DNA of 64,000 nucleotides from JABDMH01 sp965223165. GTDB taxonomy: Bacteria > Bacteroidota > Bacteroidia > Chitinophagales > Saprospiraceae. Below the pieces are notes generated by a model. That model was not told where the DNA came from and made no database searches. It saw nothing but the letters and a program-made list of their open reading frames with translations. Where the stretch lies: positions 1 to 64,000 of the forward strand of contig CBDCVQ010000001.1 in NCBI GenBank assembly GCA_965223165.1. Reading direction: 5' to 3'. Position 1 is the stretch's first letter. Every line of letters starts with the position of its first letter. The position numbers were made by a program, and so were the translations under genes. Shown in pieces: positions 42,505-52,491 of the stretch.

Positions 42505-44181
42505 TCAAGCCCTGCCCACGGCCGGACCACCCAGATAGCGGCGGTTAAAGTAGGTCTTAAGAAATCGCTCTACATTCCCGTAGGATATCTTGTTTGCAAT
42601 CGTACGGGGCGATAGACCAAATTGCAGTCTCTTCTGATCCTTGGCGGATAAAATGCCGGGTCGACTGTAATGATAGTGCTGAATCTCTTTAGGCGGATGT
42701 CTGAGGAGAGACTCAATGTCTAGCATTAGACGTCGCAGGTGGCCCGATGTTTCGTAGCCCTCAAAGGGATTCATGATGCCATCGTAGTCGGTGCCGAGGC
42801 TGATATGATCCCAGGCGGTGGCATCACCAACGACCGAGGCGATATGATACATATTGCAGAGCATCATCTTGACGTACTCCCGTCGAAGTCTGGTCTCTGC
42901 ATTTTCATACCGATGATCCCTAAATCCCATGATCCTTTTCTGGGCATTAAAGATATCGAGGCCCGCTTTGCCGGGCATCCGGCCCTCATGGGGGGCCAAT
43001 CCGATAATGCCATCAGAGTCAACGATCTCCTTAATGTCCTCATCGTATAGGTTGATGGACCAATGGCTCAAATACCCGTTGGCATTGTCCGCATTGGTAT
43101 CCCAACCCCGAAACATACCTTTTGTATAGCCGTTTATACCCCCGTGACTAAAGATGATAGGGATGTCAAGGCCATTCTTTTTCAAATTAGCCAAGATCTC
43201 GTAGTACTCCTCCCTAGCTTTCAGGCTCATATGCTTGATATCTATTAGGATTCTGCGTTCGTTGGCACTTTTATGCAGGAGGAGGCCAATCACCTCACGC
43301 CCCAATGGAGTCAGACCCGTATTCATCGCGTTTTCCTGATCGAGATAGTCATCCATTCCGGGATAAATACCTGTGCCTTCTCCATAGGACTTGGCATGGC
43401 CCAATAGAAAATTATTGTAGAAGTGAGCTATCGTAATAAAAAATGGTGTGTGGCCGGGGGCGAATCCCTTCACCCTGTTCACGCCCTTGATCTTCTGGAT
43501 ATTGAGCAAATATTTATTGCGGATCAAGGTCCGCTCTGCCTTGGTCAGACTGGTGTATTTCTTTCGGTACGTAGAGTACTTGGGGGTCTGCAAAAGGGCA
43601 TGGCCGCCCTCAATCGTCAAAATCACTGCGATGGTATCCGGCTGATTTTGGATGATGTTCATATACTGCCCAAAGGACGAGACAATCTTAAACTTGATCC
43701 CGTTTCTACCGCTGGTTTGCTCACTCCGACAGATAAAATCATATTCGTGGTAGGTATCGTCCCGATAGTAGTTCACCGGCTGATCCGTCCGCTCGGCCTC
43801 TAGCATATCATTGATGCGCTCGACGGGAACTCCGGAAACGCTGGCCGCCAATATGGGCACATTGCGTTTGCTCAGCACCCACTTCAGTATCTTCTTTCGA
43901 ATGGGACGATTGCTTTTCGATCGGCGATACAGCCATCCCCTCTCCATCGGATGTATGACCATAAACACACCCCTCACTTTGCCCCGATGCAGCTCATTCA
44001 TATTTGACTGCGAGCTACGCATCGTCTCCTTAATAAACTTTTTGACCGTGCGCTTGAGACTATCGTAGAGCGTGGTATCCTCTGGGACTGGCTCCCAGAT
44101 ATCGATGTTAGGCCGGTAGCCTTCGTTGTAGTGGGGCTTGAAAGAGACGTGACAATGCAGGTCGGCTAGGTATCTTGGCAT
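42505..44181 (-). CDS. Membrane dipeptidase (M19)-like amidohydrolase
   Basis: 558 residues from the ATG at 44181 (MPRYLADLHCHVSFKP), which starts exactly at the first metal-binding motif; the open frame upstream to 44487 crosses the family-2 repeat region and looks non-coding. M19-like features: AVILTIEGGHALL, FITIAHFYNNFLLGHA, RILIDIKHMSL, PIIFSHGGING, GIIGLAPHEG and HISLGTDYDGI. The protein is longer than typical M19 enzymes (about 350-400) by inserted segments. It is a zinc enzyme acting on dipeptides or similar amides; no signal peptide is seen. It is unrelated in strand to the PP2C operon except by order (229 bp away). Confidence 0.82.
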   Translation of the reverse strand: MPRYLADLHCHVSFKPHYNEGYRPNIDIWEPVPEDTTLYDSLKRTVKKFIKETMRSSQSNMNELHRGKVRGVFMVIHPMERGWLYRRSKSNRPIRKKILKWVLSKRNVPILAASVSGVPVERINDMLEAERTDQPVNYYRDDTYHEYDFICRSEQTSGRNGIKFKIVSSFGQYMNIIQNQPDTIAVILTIEGGHALLQTPKYSTYRKKYTSLTKAERTLIRNKYLLNIQKIKGVNRVKGFAPGHTPFFITIAHFYNNFLLGHAKSYGEGTGIYPGMDDYLDQENAMNTGLTPLGREVIGLLLHKSANERRILIDIKHMSLKAREEYYEILANLKKNGLDIPIIFSHGGINGYTKGMFRGWDTNADNANGYLSHWSINLYDEDIKEIVDSDGIIGLAPHEGRMPGKAGLDIFNAQKRIMGFRDHRYENAETRLRREYVKMMLCNMYHIASVVGDATAWDHISLGTDYDGIMNPFEGYETSGHLRRLMLDIESLLRHPPKEIQHYHYSRPGILSAKDQKRLQFGLSPRTIANKISYGNVERFLKTYFNRRYLGGPAVGRA

Positions 44182-44282
44182 GATGACACTGTTTTTGGAG
44201 AAGGGGCTGTTTATTGATGTAAAATTATGACGTTTGTAACCCCATCTTATATAATATCTTGGAGGTGGTAAGGCACTTGATG

Positions 44283-44580
44283 ATGCAAAGCAGGGCAATC
44301 GCATTATAAGATTTGGCTTTATTTGGTCATGCCGAAGAGTTGCCGGCAAGATGACCTTTTTTAGGGGTGTAATGCCTGTTCGGACGACCACCTCCGTAGC
44401 ATGACCTTGCCGGTATGTGTCAGGCGTCCCCGCCTGACACGTCCGAGGTGGTTCTCTTTGGGTTATTCCACTAGAGCCTACGATCATGGGCCATACTACA
44501 TAGATCAGGCCGTGTTTGGCGTCCCCGCCAAATGCATTACTGGCTCGTTACAGCCCTGATGTCCTTATAATGCGATTGCC
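44283..44580. repeat. TCCC-loop hairpin repeat region (family 2, copy B)
   Basis: The region is bounded by GGGCAATCGCATTATAAG near its left end and the inverted CTTATAATGCGATTGCCC near its right end. It contains two hairpins with the same TCCC loop: GTGTCAGGCG / CGCCTGACAC (44417-44440) and TTTGGCG / CGCCAAA (44515-44532). The right part matches copy A at 13836-13925. Confidence 0.78.
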
Positions 44581-44701
44581 CTGACTACTTACTCCCGGAA
44601 TCGAACAAATCCACAGTGATTTCTTAGATACGGGTGACTTGTCCTCCCAATCTTCACTAAGATTGACATCTTATTTACGTATCAATCCAAAAAAACCAAA
44701 A

Positions 44702-45607
44702 ATGAATTCACAATCAAACTCCAAAATGTGTAACGCCTGGATATTTCTCAATGAGGACGAGCCCGTGGTCGACGGCCAGAAGGTCCCATACACCAATCCG
44801 GCCAGTTCGTATCAACGACTGATCAATAAGCGCATCTATGCCTCGGTCGACATGCTGTATCTCTGCTTCGCAGTCACCGTACCCACTTCTGCCAGCACGA
44901 TTCCTGTGGGCGATGGTTCATCGTATACGTTGCAGATGGGTCAGGGGTCACACCCCGAGGGGGCTCCTCCACCCCCGCAATACTCCAATCAAGATTACAT
45001 GAATTTTATCATCAGGGATGCCCGCAAAGTCAATCCTGCACTTAAAATCGGTATGACCTTACTGTGGGGCAATGCCGATACCATTAATCAGATTTTTAGC
45101 AATGACCAGGTGTCGGAACAGCAGAATGCAGCCAACTTTGCAGCTAACCTCGTGGCATACTTGAAGCATTATGACCTGGATGGTTTTGATATCGATTGGG
45201 AGTATCCCATCTCTTCCGCGACTTCTGCCAGTCGAATGTCAGCCCTCCTAGATGCCGTCGGGGCAGCGTTTCAGGCGGAAACATCCAAGAAGTACTACCT
45301 CACGCTTGCACCCGTCACAAATCAGCATCTGGAGAGCGCTGCTGTCAACCCGAATGTCGATTTCCTCAGTCTTCAGCTTTATGGCGGCACTTATAAGGGC
45401 GCCTATACCGATATTGGAATTAACGAAGACCTTTTGGCATATGGAGCCAAGTTTGAATCCAACTACCAGACCGCTCAGCAGGCCTATGATGGATACCAGA
45501 CGGGTGGATACACGGTAGCGACCCAATGGAGACTAAATTCCGGCAATTACGAATACGAGCAGGACCAGCAGGTGGAGCTGTACAAGTTGATTCATGGTGG
45601 TGGATAG
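44702..45607 (+). CDS. Glycoside hydrolase family 18 (chitinase-like) protein
   Basis: A 301-residue GH18 TIM barrel from the ATG at 44702 (MNSQSNSKMCNAWIFLN); the open frame upstream to 44639 has a TTG start and no support. The catalytic signature DxxDxDxE reads LDGFDIDWEYP with the acid Glu intact. SLQLYGGTY near residue 225 fits a later barrel strand. There is no signal peptide, unusual for a chitinase, so it may act on internal oligosaccharides or be exported by another route. Substrate (chitin, peptidoglycan-like or GlcNAc polymers) is not determined. Confidence 0.82.
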   Translation: MNSQSNSKMCNAWIFLNEDEPVVDGQKVPYTNPASSYQRLINKRIYASVDMLYLCFAVTVPTSASTIPVGDGSSYTLQMGQGSHPEGAPPPPQYSNQDYMNFIIRDARKVNPALKIGMTLLWGNADTINQIFSNDQVSEQQNAANFAANLVAYLKHYDLDGFDIDWEYPISSATSASRMSALLDAVGAAFQAETSKKYYLTLAPVTNQHLESAAVNPNVDFLSLQLYGGTYKGAYTDIGINEDLLAYGAKFESNYQTAQQAYDGYQTGGYTVATQWRLNSGNYEYEQDQQVELYKLIHGGG

Positions 45608-45901
45608 GTGACTGAAAGCCACTTGCCCACAAACCATGGCAGCATGGGATCTCGACGGTGCGGGCAAAATCGTTGAGCCCCACGTCTCTGAAAGAATGTT
45701 CACCCCAACCCCGGGAATACGATCCTACTTTCTGGCAAAAATGCGTGCGACCTCGCTATCTGGATCGACATGTGCGTCCAGCGGAGATTCGTGGGCCACA
45801 GTAGCGCGCTCAGGCGCACCGGCCAGTTAGTAAATCCTTATCATTGCAATTAGCAGGTACGACATATGATCTTGTATGTTCGGCCGTCAGAATCCTTCAG
45901 A

Positions 45902-47340
45902 ATGAAAAAGGCTATTTGGTTTGTTTCCGCGCTCTGCGCCGCGCTGGTGCTGTACCATTGTGAGACGCCCCAGGCGGGCTTGGTACAGTCAGCGCACCCC
46001 GAGACCTTTGATGTCCATTGCGCTAGCTGCCATGGTGTCGACCTTAAAGGTGAAATCGCTCAGAGCCTACTTGATGGCTCGTGGCAATTTGGATCCCGTC
46101 GCAATGACATCTTTCGCTCGATCAAATTTGGACATCCGCATCACGGTATGCCCTCTTGGGGCCTAGTCTTATCCGATGCGGAAATAGACACCCTCACGGA
46201 TTTTCTCATCGCCGAGGAGGAACGGCTAGGCGTCACCAAAGCAGCCATCCCGGAGCAACTGGAGACGCAGGACTACCTGGTCAACGTGGAGACCTTTGTC
46301 TCTGGTTTGGACATTCCCTGGAGCATTGACTTTACCAGCACCACAGAAGCCTTGATCACGGAGCGATCCGGTCGGCTGCGGATCGTGCGGGATGGGGTAC
46401 TACTCAGTGATTCGGTCAGTGGCCTACCCAAAGTGCGGGTCGGTGGACAGGGTGGTCTGATGGACGTCACCGTGGACCCGGATTATAGCAACAACGGATG
46501 GATCTATTTGGCCTTCAGCCATCCCATCGCCAAGGAGGAAGACCAAGAGCGCGCACCGGCCATGACTTCCATCGTACGTGGCAAGATCCAAGATCTGCAA
46601 TGGACCGAGCAGCAGATCCTGTTTGAGCCCCACACGATTCGTATCGGACGTCGGGGGCTCACTTTGGCGGTCGGATTGTATTCGATAGTAAGGGCTATCT
46701 ATTTTTCAGCATCGGGGATCGGGGAGCCATGGATCACGCCCAAGATCTCAGCAAACCCAACGGCAAGATCCATCGGATACACAAAGATGGACGTATTCCG
46801 ACTGACAATCCCTTTCGACATTTGCCAGACGCCATGCCATCCATCTACTCCTACGGACACCGCAATCCCCAGGGCCTCGCCATCCACCCGGTCACCGATG
46901 AACTGTGGGATACAGAGCACGGCCCACTGGGTGGTGATGAGGTTAATCTCGTCCAGCCGGGTCTCAACTACGGATGGCCGGTGATCAGCTATGGCATAAA
47001 TTACAATGGCACGATCATCACAGAAAAGGTGCGGGCCGAAGGCCTAGAGCAACCCACCTATTATTGGAAGCCATCGATCGCTGTCTGTGGCCTGGACTTC
47101 TATCGAGGCGATCTTTTCCCCCGCTGGAAAAATCAACTGCTGGTCGGCTCCTTGAAATTTGAGGAACTTCAGCTATTGGATGTGGAAAGCGATCGGGTGA
47201 TGTATCAACAGACGCTGATCAAGAATGCCGGCCGCGTACGAGACGTCGCTACCGGCCCGGATGGAGCCATCTATGTGGTGCTCAATCGTCCCGGAACCGT
47301 GCTCCAATTGACGCCAGCTACGCCGGCACCAGAAATGTGA
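45902..47340 (+). pseudogene. Cytochrome c / PQQ-dependent sugar dehydrogenase, one frameshift
   Basis: An N-terminal lipoprotein-like signal (MKKAIWFVSALCAALVLYHC) and a cytochrome c domain with CASCHG (about residue 36) are followed by a beta-propeller of the glucose/sorbosone dehydrogenase family (GLDIPWSIDFTSTTEALITE, GGQGGLMDVTVDP). Up to about 46655 the protein is read in one frame. From there the family sequence continues in another frame (HFGGRIVFDSKGYLFFSIGD) to 47340. The switch fits a missing G in the five-G run at 46653-46657. Either a true recent frameshift or a homopolymer error. An intact product would be about 480 residues. Confidence 0.85.
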
Positions 47341-47512
47341 CCAAGTACGTCGTTTGATAAATAATGATACTGCCTGGCTAAGCTATTTTATGCCTGATCG
47401 AAGAAGCCAAACCGCGCATAGTCCCTGCTCTATCCCGAGGCCTTTTACCAAAAAAAGCTGGTGGCTGAGTAATCAAGACTTCCAAGTATAGGCAGTATCA
47501 ACACCGCAGAGT

Positions 47513-47703
47513 TTGGTAGAGTTTAGCACTAAATCTTGTTGCTAAATTCTAATGTCTTTGGTCCGCATACTTTGTTGCAAGGCCTCGCCATACCCACGGC
47601 TAGCCACCCGCCCGCTGTCGCGGTTCCCTCACTTCCCGCATGTCATGCTCGACTCTACCAGATCGTTTAGTCATGCTTTTGCGCCTTGCCTGCAGACAAA
47701 TTA
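47513..47703. repeat. Interspersed hairpin repeat (family 1, copy C, decayed)
   Basis: Left end GGTAGAGTTTAGCACTAAAT and the conserved core TTCTAATGTCTTTGGTCCGC, then the same 70-bp extra segment as in copy B (CGCGGTTCCCTCACTTC, CATGCTCGACTCTAC). The right inverted end has decayed. The rest of 47341-47871 holds nothing I recognise. Confidence 0.75.
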
Positions 47704-47871
47704 GCGTCGCGATCCAAATGGAGCCAGTAGTTCAACAGCCCCCAGTGACATTGAGGCGATAGGGAGCAACGCGAAATTCCCACCTTACTTAGCTCGACAG
47801 TTTTCGTCCTCTCCCAGAAAGGAGCATGACCGTTCATTAAGGTCCCGGAGGAATGACTCAGAAGCCAGCCG

Positions 47872-48093
47872 TTAGCTGCTGGGAGGCACAAAGCATCCCC
47901 TGCCTTCGACACACTTATTCGGTGTCACCATGCCATTGTCCGGCCCCACACCATTCACTGATTTGACACACCAGCAGATGGTATTGGACTCGTCTAGCAA
48001 ATACCAGGGATTGTCCCCGCCTTCGGTCAGGCCATAGGGGCTCCTCGCCTTGAGAAACCGGCAATATTTGTCGGCAATGGGTTTAATAGCCAT
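47872..48093 (-). CDS. Small Cys-rich protein of the aldehyde oxidoreductase operon
   Basis: A 73-residue protein with five cysteines (11, 40, 42, 61, 67), including a CWC motif, and no signal peptide. It starts 2 bp after the stop of the FAD subunit gene, which argues for a real fourth gene of the operon. I do not recognise the family. Metal or Fe-S/molybdenum cofactor handling is a guess from context only. Confidence 0.6.
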   Translation of the reverse strand: MAIKPIADKYCRFLKARSPYGLTEGGDNPWYLLDESNTICWCVKSVNGVGPDNGMVTPNKCVEGRGCFVPPSS

Positions 48094-48095
48094 GA

Positions 48096-49112
48096 TCAGA
48101 CCAATGCTAACAGGGCTGCCTTGATAGTGGATTCAAATAGAGGCACTTTGTAGCCATTCATCGTAAGTGGTCGTGCAAAACCCATCGCCGCCTCCGCGGC
48201 AGCCTGGGCCGTGGTCTCGTTGATCGGTTTGCCACGCATGGCCTCCTCGGCGCGATAAGAGCGAATGGGCGTGGGAGCAGCTGCCCCCAAGGCGATCGCC
48301 ACCTTTTCGCATCGACCTCCACTGACTGTAGCCACCACTGCCACATCTCCCAAGGACCAGTCATAGGACTCTCGGGCCACCTGCTTGATATAAGAGCTCC
48401 GGGTATTTGCGGCCGGTAGTGGAAGGCGCACGGAGGTGATCAGATCTCCTGCTTCCAGTACATTTTCTCGGGAGACATCCACGGCCGGTGACACGAAAAA
48501 GTCTTCGATGGCAACCTCTCGCGTTTCACCTGCTTTGTCTGTGATCTTCACCACGGCCTGGCACGCCAGCAGCGCGGTAGCAATCGAAGAAGCATGCAGA
48601 CTCACACAAGATCCATTATTTATGATGGCATGATTCTCATTTTGCCCGGAGTCTTGGCTTCGAGCGTAGCATCGATCGCCCCCTTTGCGTAAGCAGGGGT
48701 GATCTGCCGATCGAAAATACCAACAGCGAGTGCGCTGGGCCAGATTGCCTCCCAGGGTTGACATATTTCTCAACTGTGGTGTGGCGGCATGAGCGATCGC
48801 CTGTTGCAGTGCCGGATAGTGCTTGCCTACCGCCTCATCTGCTTCGATATCACTCAGCACAGCATTGGCTCCAATGGAGAGTCCATTTTGCGGATCAAAC
48901 GCGATGTCATCCAAGCCGGGAATATTGCGCACATTGACCACCATCTGTGGCTCTATCAACCCTTCCTTCACCATATCCCACAGATCAATACCCCCGGACT
49001 TGAAGACAGCCGCTTTGCCCGTAGGATTGCTTATCTCGTCTGCCACCGTGCTATTGGACTGCTTCACCGCGTCCTCTATGGATCGAGCTTCGTACCAATT
49101 AAATTTATTCAT
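48096..49112 (-). CDS. Aldehyde oxidoreductase FAD-binding subunit (PaoB/YagS-like)
   Basis: A 338-residue FAD subunit of the xanthine oxidase family. FAD-binding motifs: VGANAVLSDIEAD-type segment (LSIGANAVLSDIE) and MSTLGGNLAQRTRCWYFR. The four cysteines between about residues 130 and 170 (RCWYF, PCLRKGGDRCY, GSCVSL) match the extra [4Fe-4S] insert of the PaoB / HCR-beta type. The downstream small gene lies 2 bp away and the Mo subunit gene 10 bp upstream. It transfers electrons from the Mo site via Fe-S to FAD and then to a membrane or periplasmic acceptor. Confidence 0.9.
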   Translation of the reverse strand: MNKFNWYEARSIEDAVKQSNSTVADEISNPTGKAAVFKSGGIDLWDMVKEGLIEPQMVVNVRNIPGLDDIAFDPQNGLSIGANAVLSDIEADEAVGKHYPALQQAIAHAATPQLRNMSTLGGNLAQRTRCWYFRSADHPCLRKGGDRCYARSQDSGQNENHAIINNGSCVSLHASSIATALLACQAVVKITDKAGETREVAIEDFFVSPAVDVSRENVLEAGDLITSVRLPLPAANTRSSYIKQVARESYDWSLGDVAVVATVSGGRCEKVAIALGAAAPTPIRSYRAEEAMRGKPINETTAQAAAEAAMGFARPLTMNGYKVPLFESTIKAALLALV

Positions 49113-49122
49113 GGCTTGTTCT

Positions 49123-51459
49123 TTATTCGTAGACTTTGTTTAGTGCTTTTAAAATCCGAGCCGGGGTGATGGGTAACTCAAGGATACGTACGCCAATGGC
49201 ATTATAGACTGCATTGGCAATGGCCACTGCTGTAGCGATATTGGCAGGCTCGCCGATGCCGTAAGCATCCGTCGACGAGGCTGCATTGTACTCCTCCACC
49301 AGAATCACGTCGATGTCCGGTATCTCCATGGCAAAGGGCACCTTGTACTGGTCCACATTGGCATTCATGAAGTGGCCCGTACTCTTGTCCATCACTCGAT
49401 CCTCATAGAGTGCATAAGACACGCCCTGAATCACTCCGCCGTTGACTTGGCTTTCTAGCTGTCCAATATTTAGTGGTCGTCCACAACTGTGGGCCGCTAC
49501 GATTCGATCCACTTTGACAAACCCCGTATGGGTATTCACGGAGACTTCGGCAAATTGCACAGAACCCAGGTCACCAAAAGCCAGGCCCCAAGGCTGTTGA
49601 AATCCTCCGTAGTCGTTTGAGCGGCTGGCTGTGGCGGTGATCTGCCCAGTCCGCATGCCTCGCTGGGCCTCCTTAAAGGACACCTTTTTTTCGTCATCGC
49701 CCTTGACCATAATTTGGCCATCCGCCGCCTCGATCTGATCCACTTCTACCTCCCATTTGATGGCCAACTCCTTAAAGAGCTTCTTTTTGGCCTCATAGGC
49801 CGCATTCCGCGCCGGCGGTGTGATTGATCCGGTGACTACACTACCACCACTACCGGGCCCATCGGGAAACAGTGTGTCTCCAATGCGCACCGTGATATCG
49901 GTTGTTTTCAGGCCAAGTTCCTCCGCTACGACTTGGGCTAGGATGGTCTTTGTGCCCGTACCGATATCCTGTACACTGGAGCGTACTTCGACCGATCCAT
50001 CATTGAGTATCCTCACCTCTACAGTGGAGTTAAGCGTGACAAATCGAGGCCAGCAAGACTGAGCTACACCCAGTCCCTTCTTGACAATTCCCTCGCTTGA
50101 ACCGGCTTTTTTGCGCCTGCTCCAGCCAAACTTTGCTGCTCCCCGCTGCCGCTCTACCTTGCGCACCTCGCTCTTGTCAATTTTGTCTCGGAGCGCCAGA
50201 GGATCCATGTCTAGCTTTTCGGCCAGCTCATCGATCGCCTGCTCCACTCCAAAGGCTCCTTGCACATTTCCCGGTGCCCGCCAGGCGGCACCCGGCCCGG
50301 CATGCGTCAGCACATCGTATTGCTCGGTGCGGAAGTTAGGACACTCATAAAGCACCTGAGCCACCCGGCCTACCCCTGCACCTAAGGCTATGCCGGCGGT
50401 CCCATAGGATTTCTGATCGATAGCCGTCAGGGTACCATCTTTCTTTGCCCCAATCTTGAGCATTTGCATCGAGCTGGGTCGATTGCCCTCTGCCAGGTGT
50501 TCTTCCTTACGGTCGATCATGAGCCACACCGGCCGTCCTGTCTTCTTAGACAATCTGGCGGCCATGGGTCCAAAACTTCCAGCGCTGTGCTTCGCTCCAA
50601 AGCCTCCGCCCATAAATTCGCAGATGACGCGCACCTTACTCTTGGGTAAACCAAAGTGCCCGGCTAGCTCATTGCGTACATTGGCTGTATTCTGTGTCGA
50701 GGCATAGACGAGCATGTCCTCTTGACTCCAGTCGATGACCACACCGTGTGTTTCAAGCGGCATATGCGTGTGTACCTGTGTGCGATACGTATGTTCTACG
50801 ACCACATCCGCCTCGTCAAATCCCTTGTCCACATCGCCGCGCGGTCCCCCGTAAAAGCTGCTTGTACTGGGTCCGCGCAGATTGCCCTGGCCTTCGCTGC
50901 CGTCGTGTACCACGCCCACGTCACCTCCGTCCTCTTGCTGGGCAATCGGCTCATCAAATACCAGCGGTGCCTCCGACTGCATCGCCTCCTCCAGATCTAT
51001 GACAAAGGATCGTTCGTCATAATTGACTTTGATCAAGGCCGCCGCCTCGGTCGCAATGTCCAGCGTCTCCGCTGCGACGCCAGCTATAGGCTGTCCGACG
51101 TACTTGACATCGGGATAGGATTCTTGTCCGTCTTCGCTCGTCTGGGTAATGAGCTGTACGGCATGGACGCCCTTCATCCGCTCGGCCGCGCTGGTATCGA
51201 TGGACCGAATCACGGCGTGCGGCACGGTAGAACGTACAAATTTGGCATAGAGCATGCCCGGTAGCCGCATGTCTGACGTGAATTTGGCTTTACCCGTCAC
51301 CTTAGCTCGGGCATCGAGTCGGCGTCGACGCTTGCCCACTTCTTTGAGCTCATCATTGATTGGCCAAGCAGCCGGCTCATCAGCAGGGATCTCCCGCTCG
51401 ATCTGACCCAGATTGTGGCCTGGTATTCCGTGGGGAAATATTTCCTTTCTTTTTTCCAT
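49123..51459 (-). CDS. Aldehyde oxidoreductase molybdopterin-binding subunit (PaoC/YagR-like)
   Basis: A 778-residue large subunit of the xanthine oxidase family. Moco-binding segments include FMGGGFGAKHSAGS, AWRAPGNVQGAFGVEQ and GTGTKTILAQVVAEE; the catalytic Glu sits in AYGIGEPANIATAVAIANAV near the C-terminus. The length matches PaoC. Only the small subunit carries a Tat signal, and the partner is presumed to be co-exported with it. It oxidises aldehydes or N-heterocycles; the substrate is not shown. It lies 3 bp from the small subunit gene. Confidence 0.93.
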   Translation of the reverse strand: MEKRKEIFPHGIPGHNLGQIEREIPADEPAAWPINDELKEVGKRRRRLDARAKVTGKAKFTSDMRLPGMLYAKFVRSTVPHAVIRSIDTSAAERMKGVHAVQLITQTSEDGQESYPDVKYVGQPIAGVAAETLDIATEAAALIKVNYDERSFVIDLEEAMQSEAPLVFDEPIAQQEDGGDVGVVHDGSEGQGNLRGPSTSSFYGGPRGDVDKGFDEADVVVEHTYRTQVHTHMPLETHGVVIDWSQEDMLVYASTQNTANVRNELAGHFGLPKSKVRVICEFMGGGFGAKHSAGSFGPMAARLSKKTGRPVWLMIDRKEEHLAEGNRPSSMQMLKIGAKKDGTLTAIDQKSYGTAGIALGAGVGRVAQVLYECPNFRTEQYDVLTHAGPGAAWRAPGNVQGAFGVEQAIDELAEKLDMDPLALRDKIDKSEVRKVERQRGAAKFGWSRRKKAGSSEGIVKKGLGVAQSCWPRFVTLNSTVEVRILNDGSVEVRSSVQDIGTGTKTILAQVVAEELGLKTTDITVRIGDTLFPDGPGSGGSVVTGSITPPARNAAYEAKKKLFKELAIKWEVEVDQIEAADGQIMVKGDDEKKVSFKEAQRGMRTGQITATASRSNDYGGFQQPWGLAFGDLGSVQFAEVSVNTHTGFVKVDRIVAAHSCGRPLNIGQLESQVNGGVIQGVSYALYEDRVMDKSTGHFMNANVDQYKVPFAMEIPDIDVILVEEYNAASSTDAYGIGEPANIATAVAIANAVYNAIGVRILELPITPARILKALNKVYE

Positions 51460-51462
51460 GGC

Positions 51463-52101
51463 TTATTTCATTTTGTCGGCGGCATCTAGCGCTGCCTTGA
51501 ATACATGGGGATGCGTACCGCAACGGCATAGGTTGCCTCGCACCGCGTGTTTGACATCTTCCAAGGTGGGATCGCTCTTGTGTTCTAGCAGATGGACACA
51601 GGACATGACCATGCCGGGGGTGCAATAGCCGCACTGCGTAGCATCGTGCTCGATAAAGGCCTCCTGCACCGGATGCAGTTCATCGTCCTCAGCGATTCCT
51701 TCGATGGTTGTCACCTCTTTGGCTCCTACATCGAGGGCCATCGTGGTGCAGGCATTGACCGGGCGGCCATCCAAGAAGACCGTGCAGGCAGAACACGAGC
51801 CCCGATCACAGACCACCTTCGCGCCGGTCAGGCCCAAGTGGTCTCGCAGAGCGGTGGTCAAGGTTGTCCGTGGCTCCACCCGGAGTGCGTAGCTCTTGCC
51901 ATTGATGCGCATCTCGATGTCGGCGCCGGAGGCTGGGATCATTGTCCCAGTGGCATACGATGGCTTTGTTTCGAAGGCGCCCACACTGGTGGTCAACATC
52001 ACCGTGCCAGCCGTGGTAAGTCCGGCCCCGCGGATGAAGCCACGACGGCTCAGACCCTTCTTCGCGCGCTTGGTGTCAGCGTCGCTGCGATTGTTATCCA
52101 T
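51463..52101 (-). CDS. Aldehyde oxidoreductase [2Fe-2S] subunit, Tat-exported (PaoA/YagT-like)
   Basis: A 212-residue protein with a twin-arginine signal (LSRRGFIRGAGLTTAGTVML) and two [2Fe-2S] domains. The first has CDRGSCSACTVFLDGRPVNAC; the second has CGYCTPGMVMS and GNLCRCGTHP. This is the first gene of a four-gene operon with the Mo and FAD subunits. Tat export as a folded complex is expected, so the enzyme works in the periplasm. No dedicated Moco-insertion chaperone (PaoD/XdhC type) is seen here. Confidence 0.93.
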   Translation of the reverse strand: MDNNRSDADTKRAKKGLSRRGFIRGAGLTTAGTVMLTTSVGAFETKPSYATGTMIPASGADIEMRINGKSYALRVEPRTTLTTALRDHLGLTGAKVVCDRGSCSACTVFLDGRPVNACTTMALDVGAKEVTTIEGIAEDDELHPVQEAFIEHDATQCGYCTPGMVMSCVHLLEHKSDPTLEDVKHAVRGNLCRCGTHPHVFKAALDAADKMK

Positions 52102-52242
52102 GAAAGTTATTTGTAGAAGTGATTCCTAAAGCTCCCAATTTAGAATTTTCCCCGGCGACTGTAAAGACCTTTTTCGACGAAAACGTCTGTTCAGACTGTG
52201 TATAAATAAGGCACCTTGGATGAATGCGACCGCTGAAGGTGG

Positions 52243-52491
52243 CTGTGGATACTAGGTGGATACTAGGTGGGGTGGATACTAGGTGGATACTAGGTGGATA
52301 CTAGGTGGTTACTAGGTGGTTACTAGGTGGTTACTAGGTGGTTACTAGGTGGTTACTAGGTGGTTACTAGGTGGTTACTAGGTGGTTACTAGGTGGTTAC
52401 TAGGTGGATACTAGGTGGTTACTAGGTGGATACTAGGTGGTTACTAGGTGGTTACTAGGTGGTTACTAGGTGGTTACTAGGTGGTTACTAG
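52243..52491. repeat. 11-bp tandem array
   Basis: About 22 units of the 11-mer GGTTACTAGGT or GGATACTAGGT. The array lies in the gap upstream of the Tat operon's start. Confidence 0.9.

Noticed and set aside
44182..44487. N-terminal extension of the M19-like protein
   Set aside because: The open frame crosses the family-2 hairpin repeats, while the ATG at 44181 starts exactly at the metal-binding motif.
47667..47912. 81-codon minus-strand frame
   Set aside because: It overlaps the decayed hairpin repeat and the better-supported small gene at 47872-48093.
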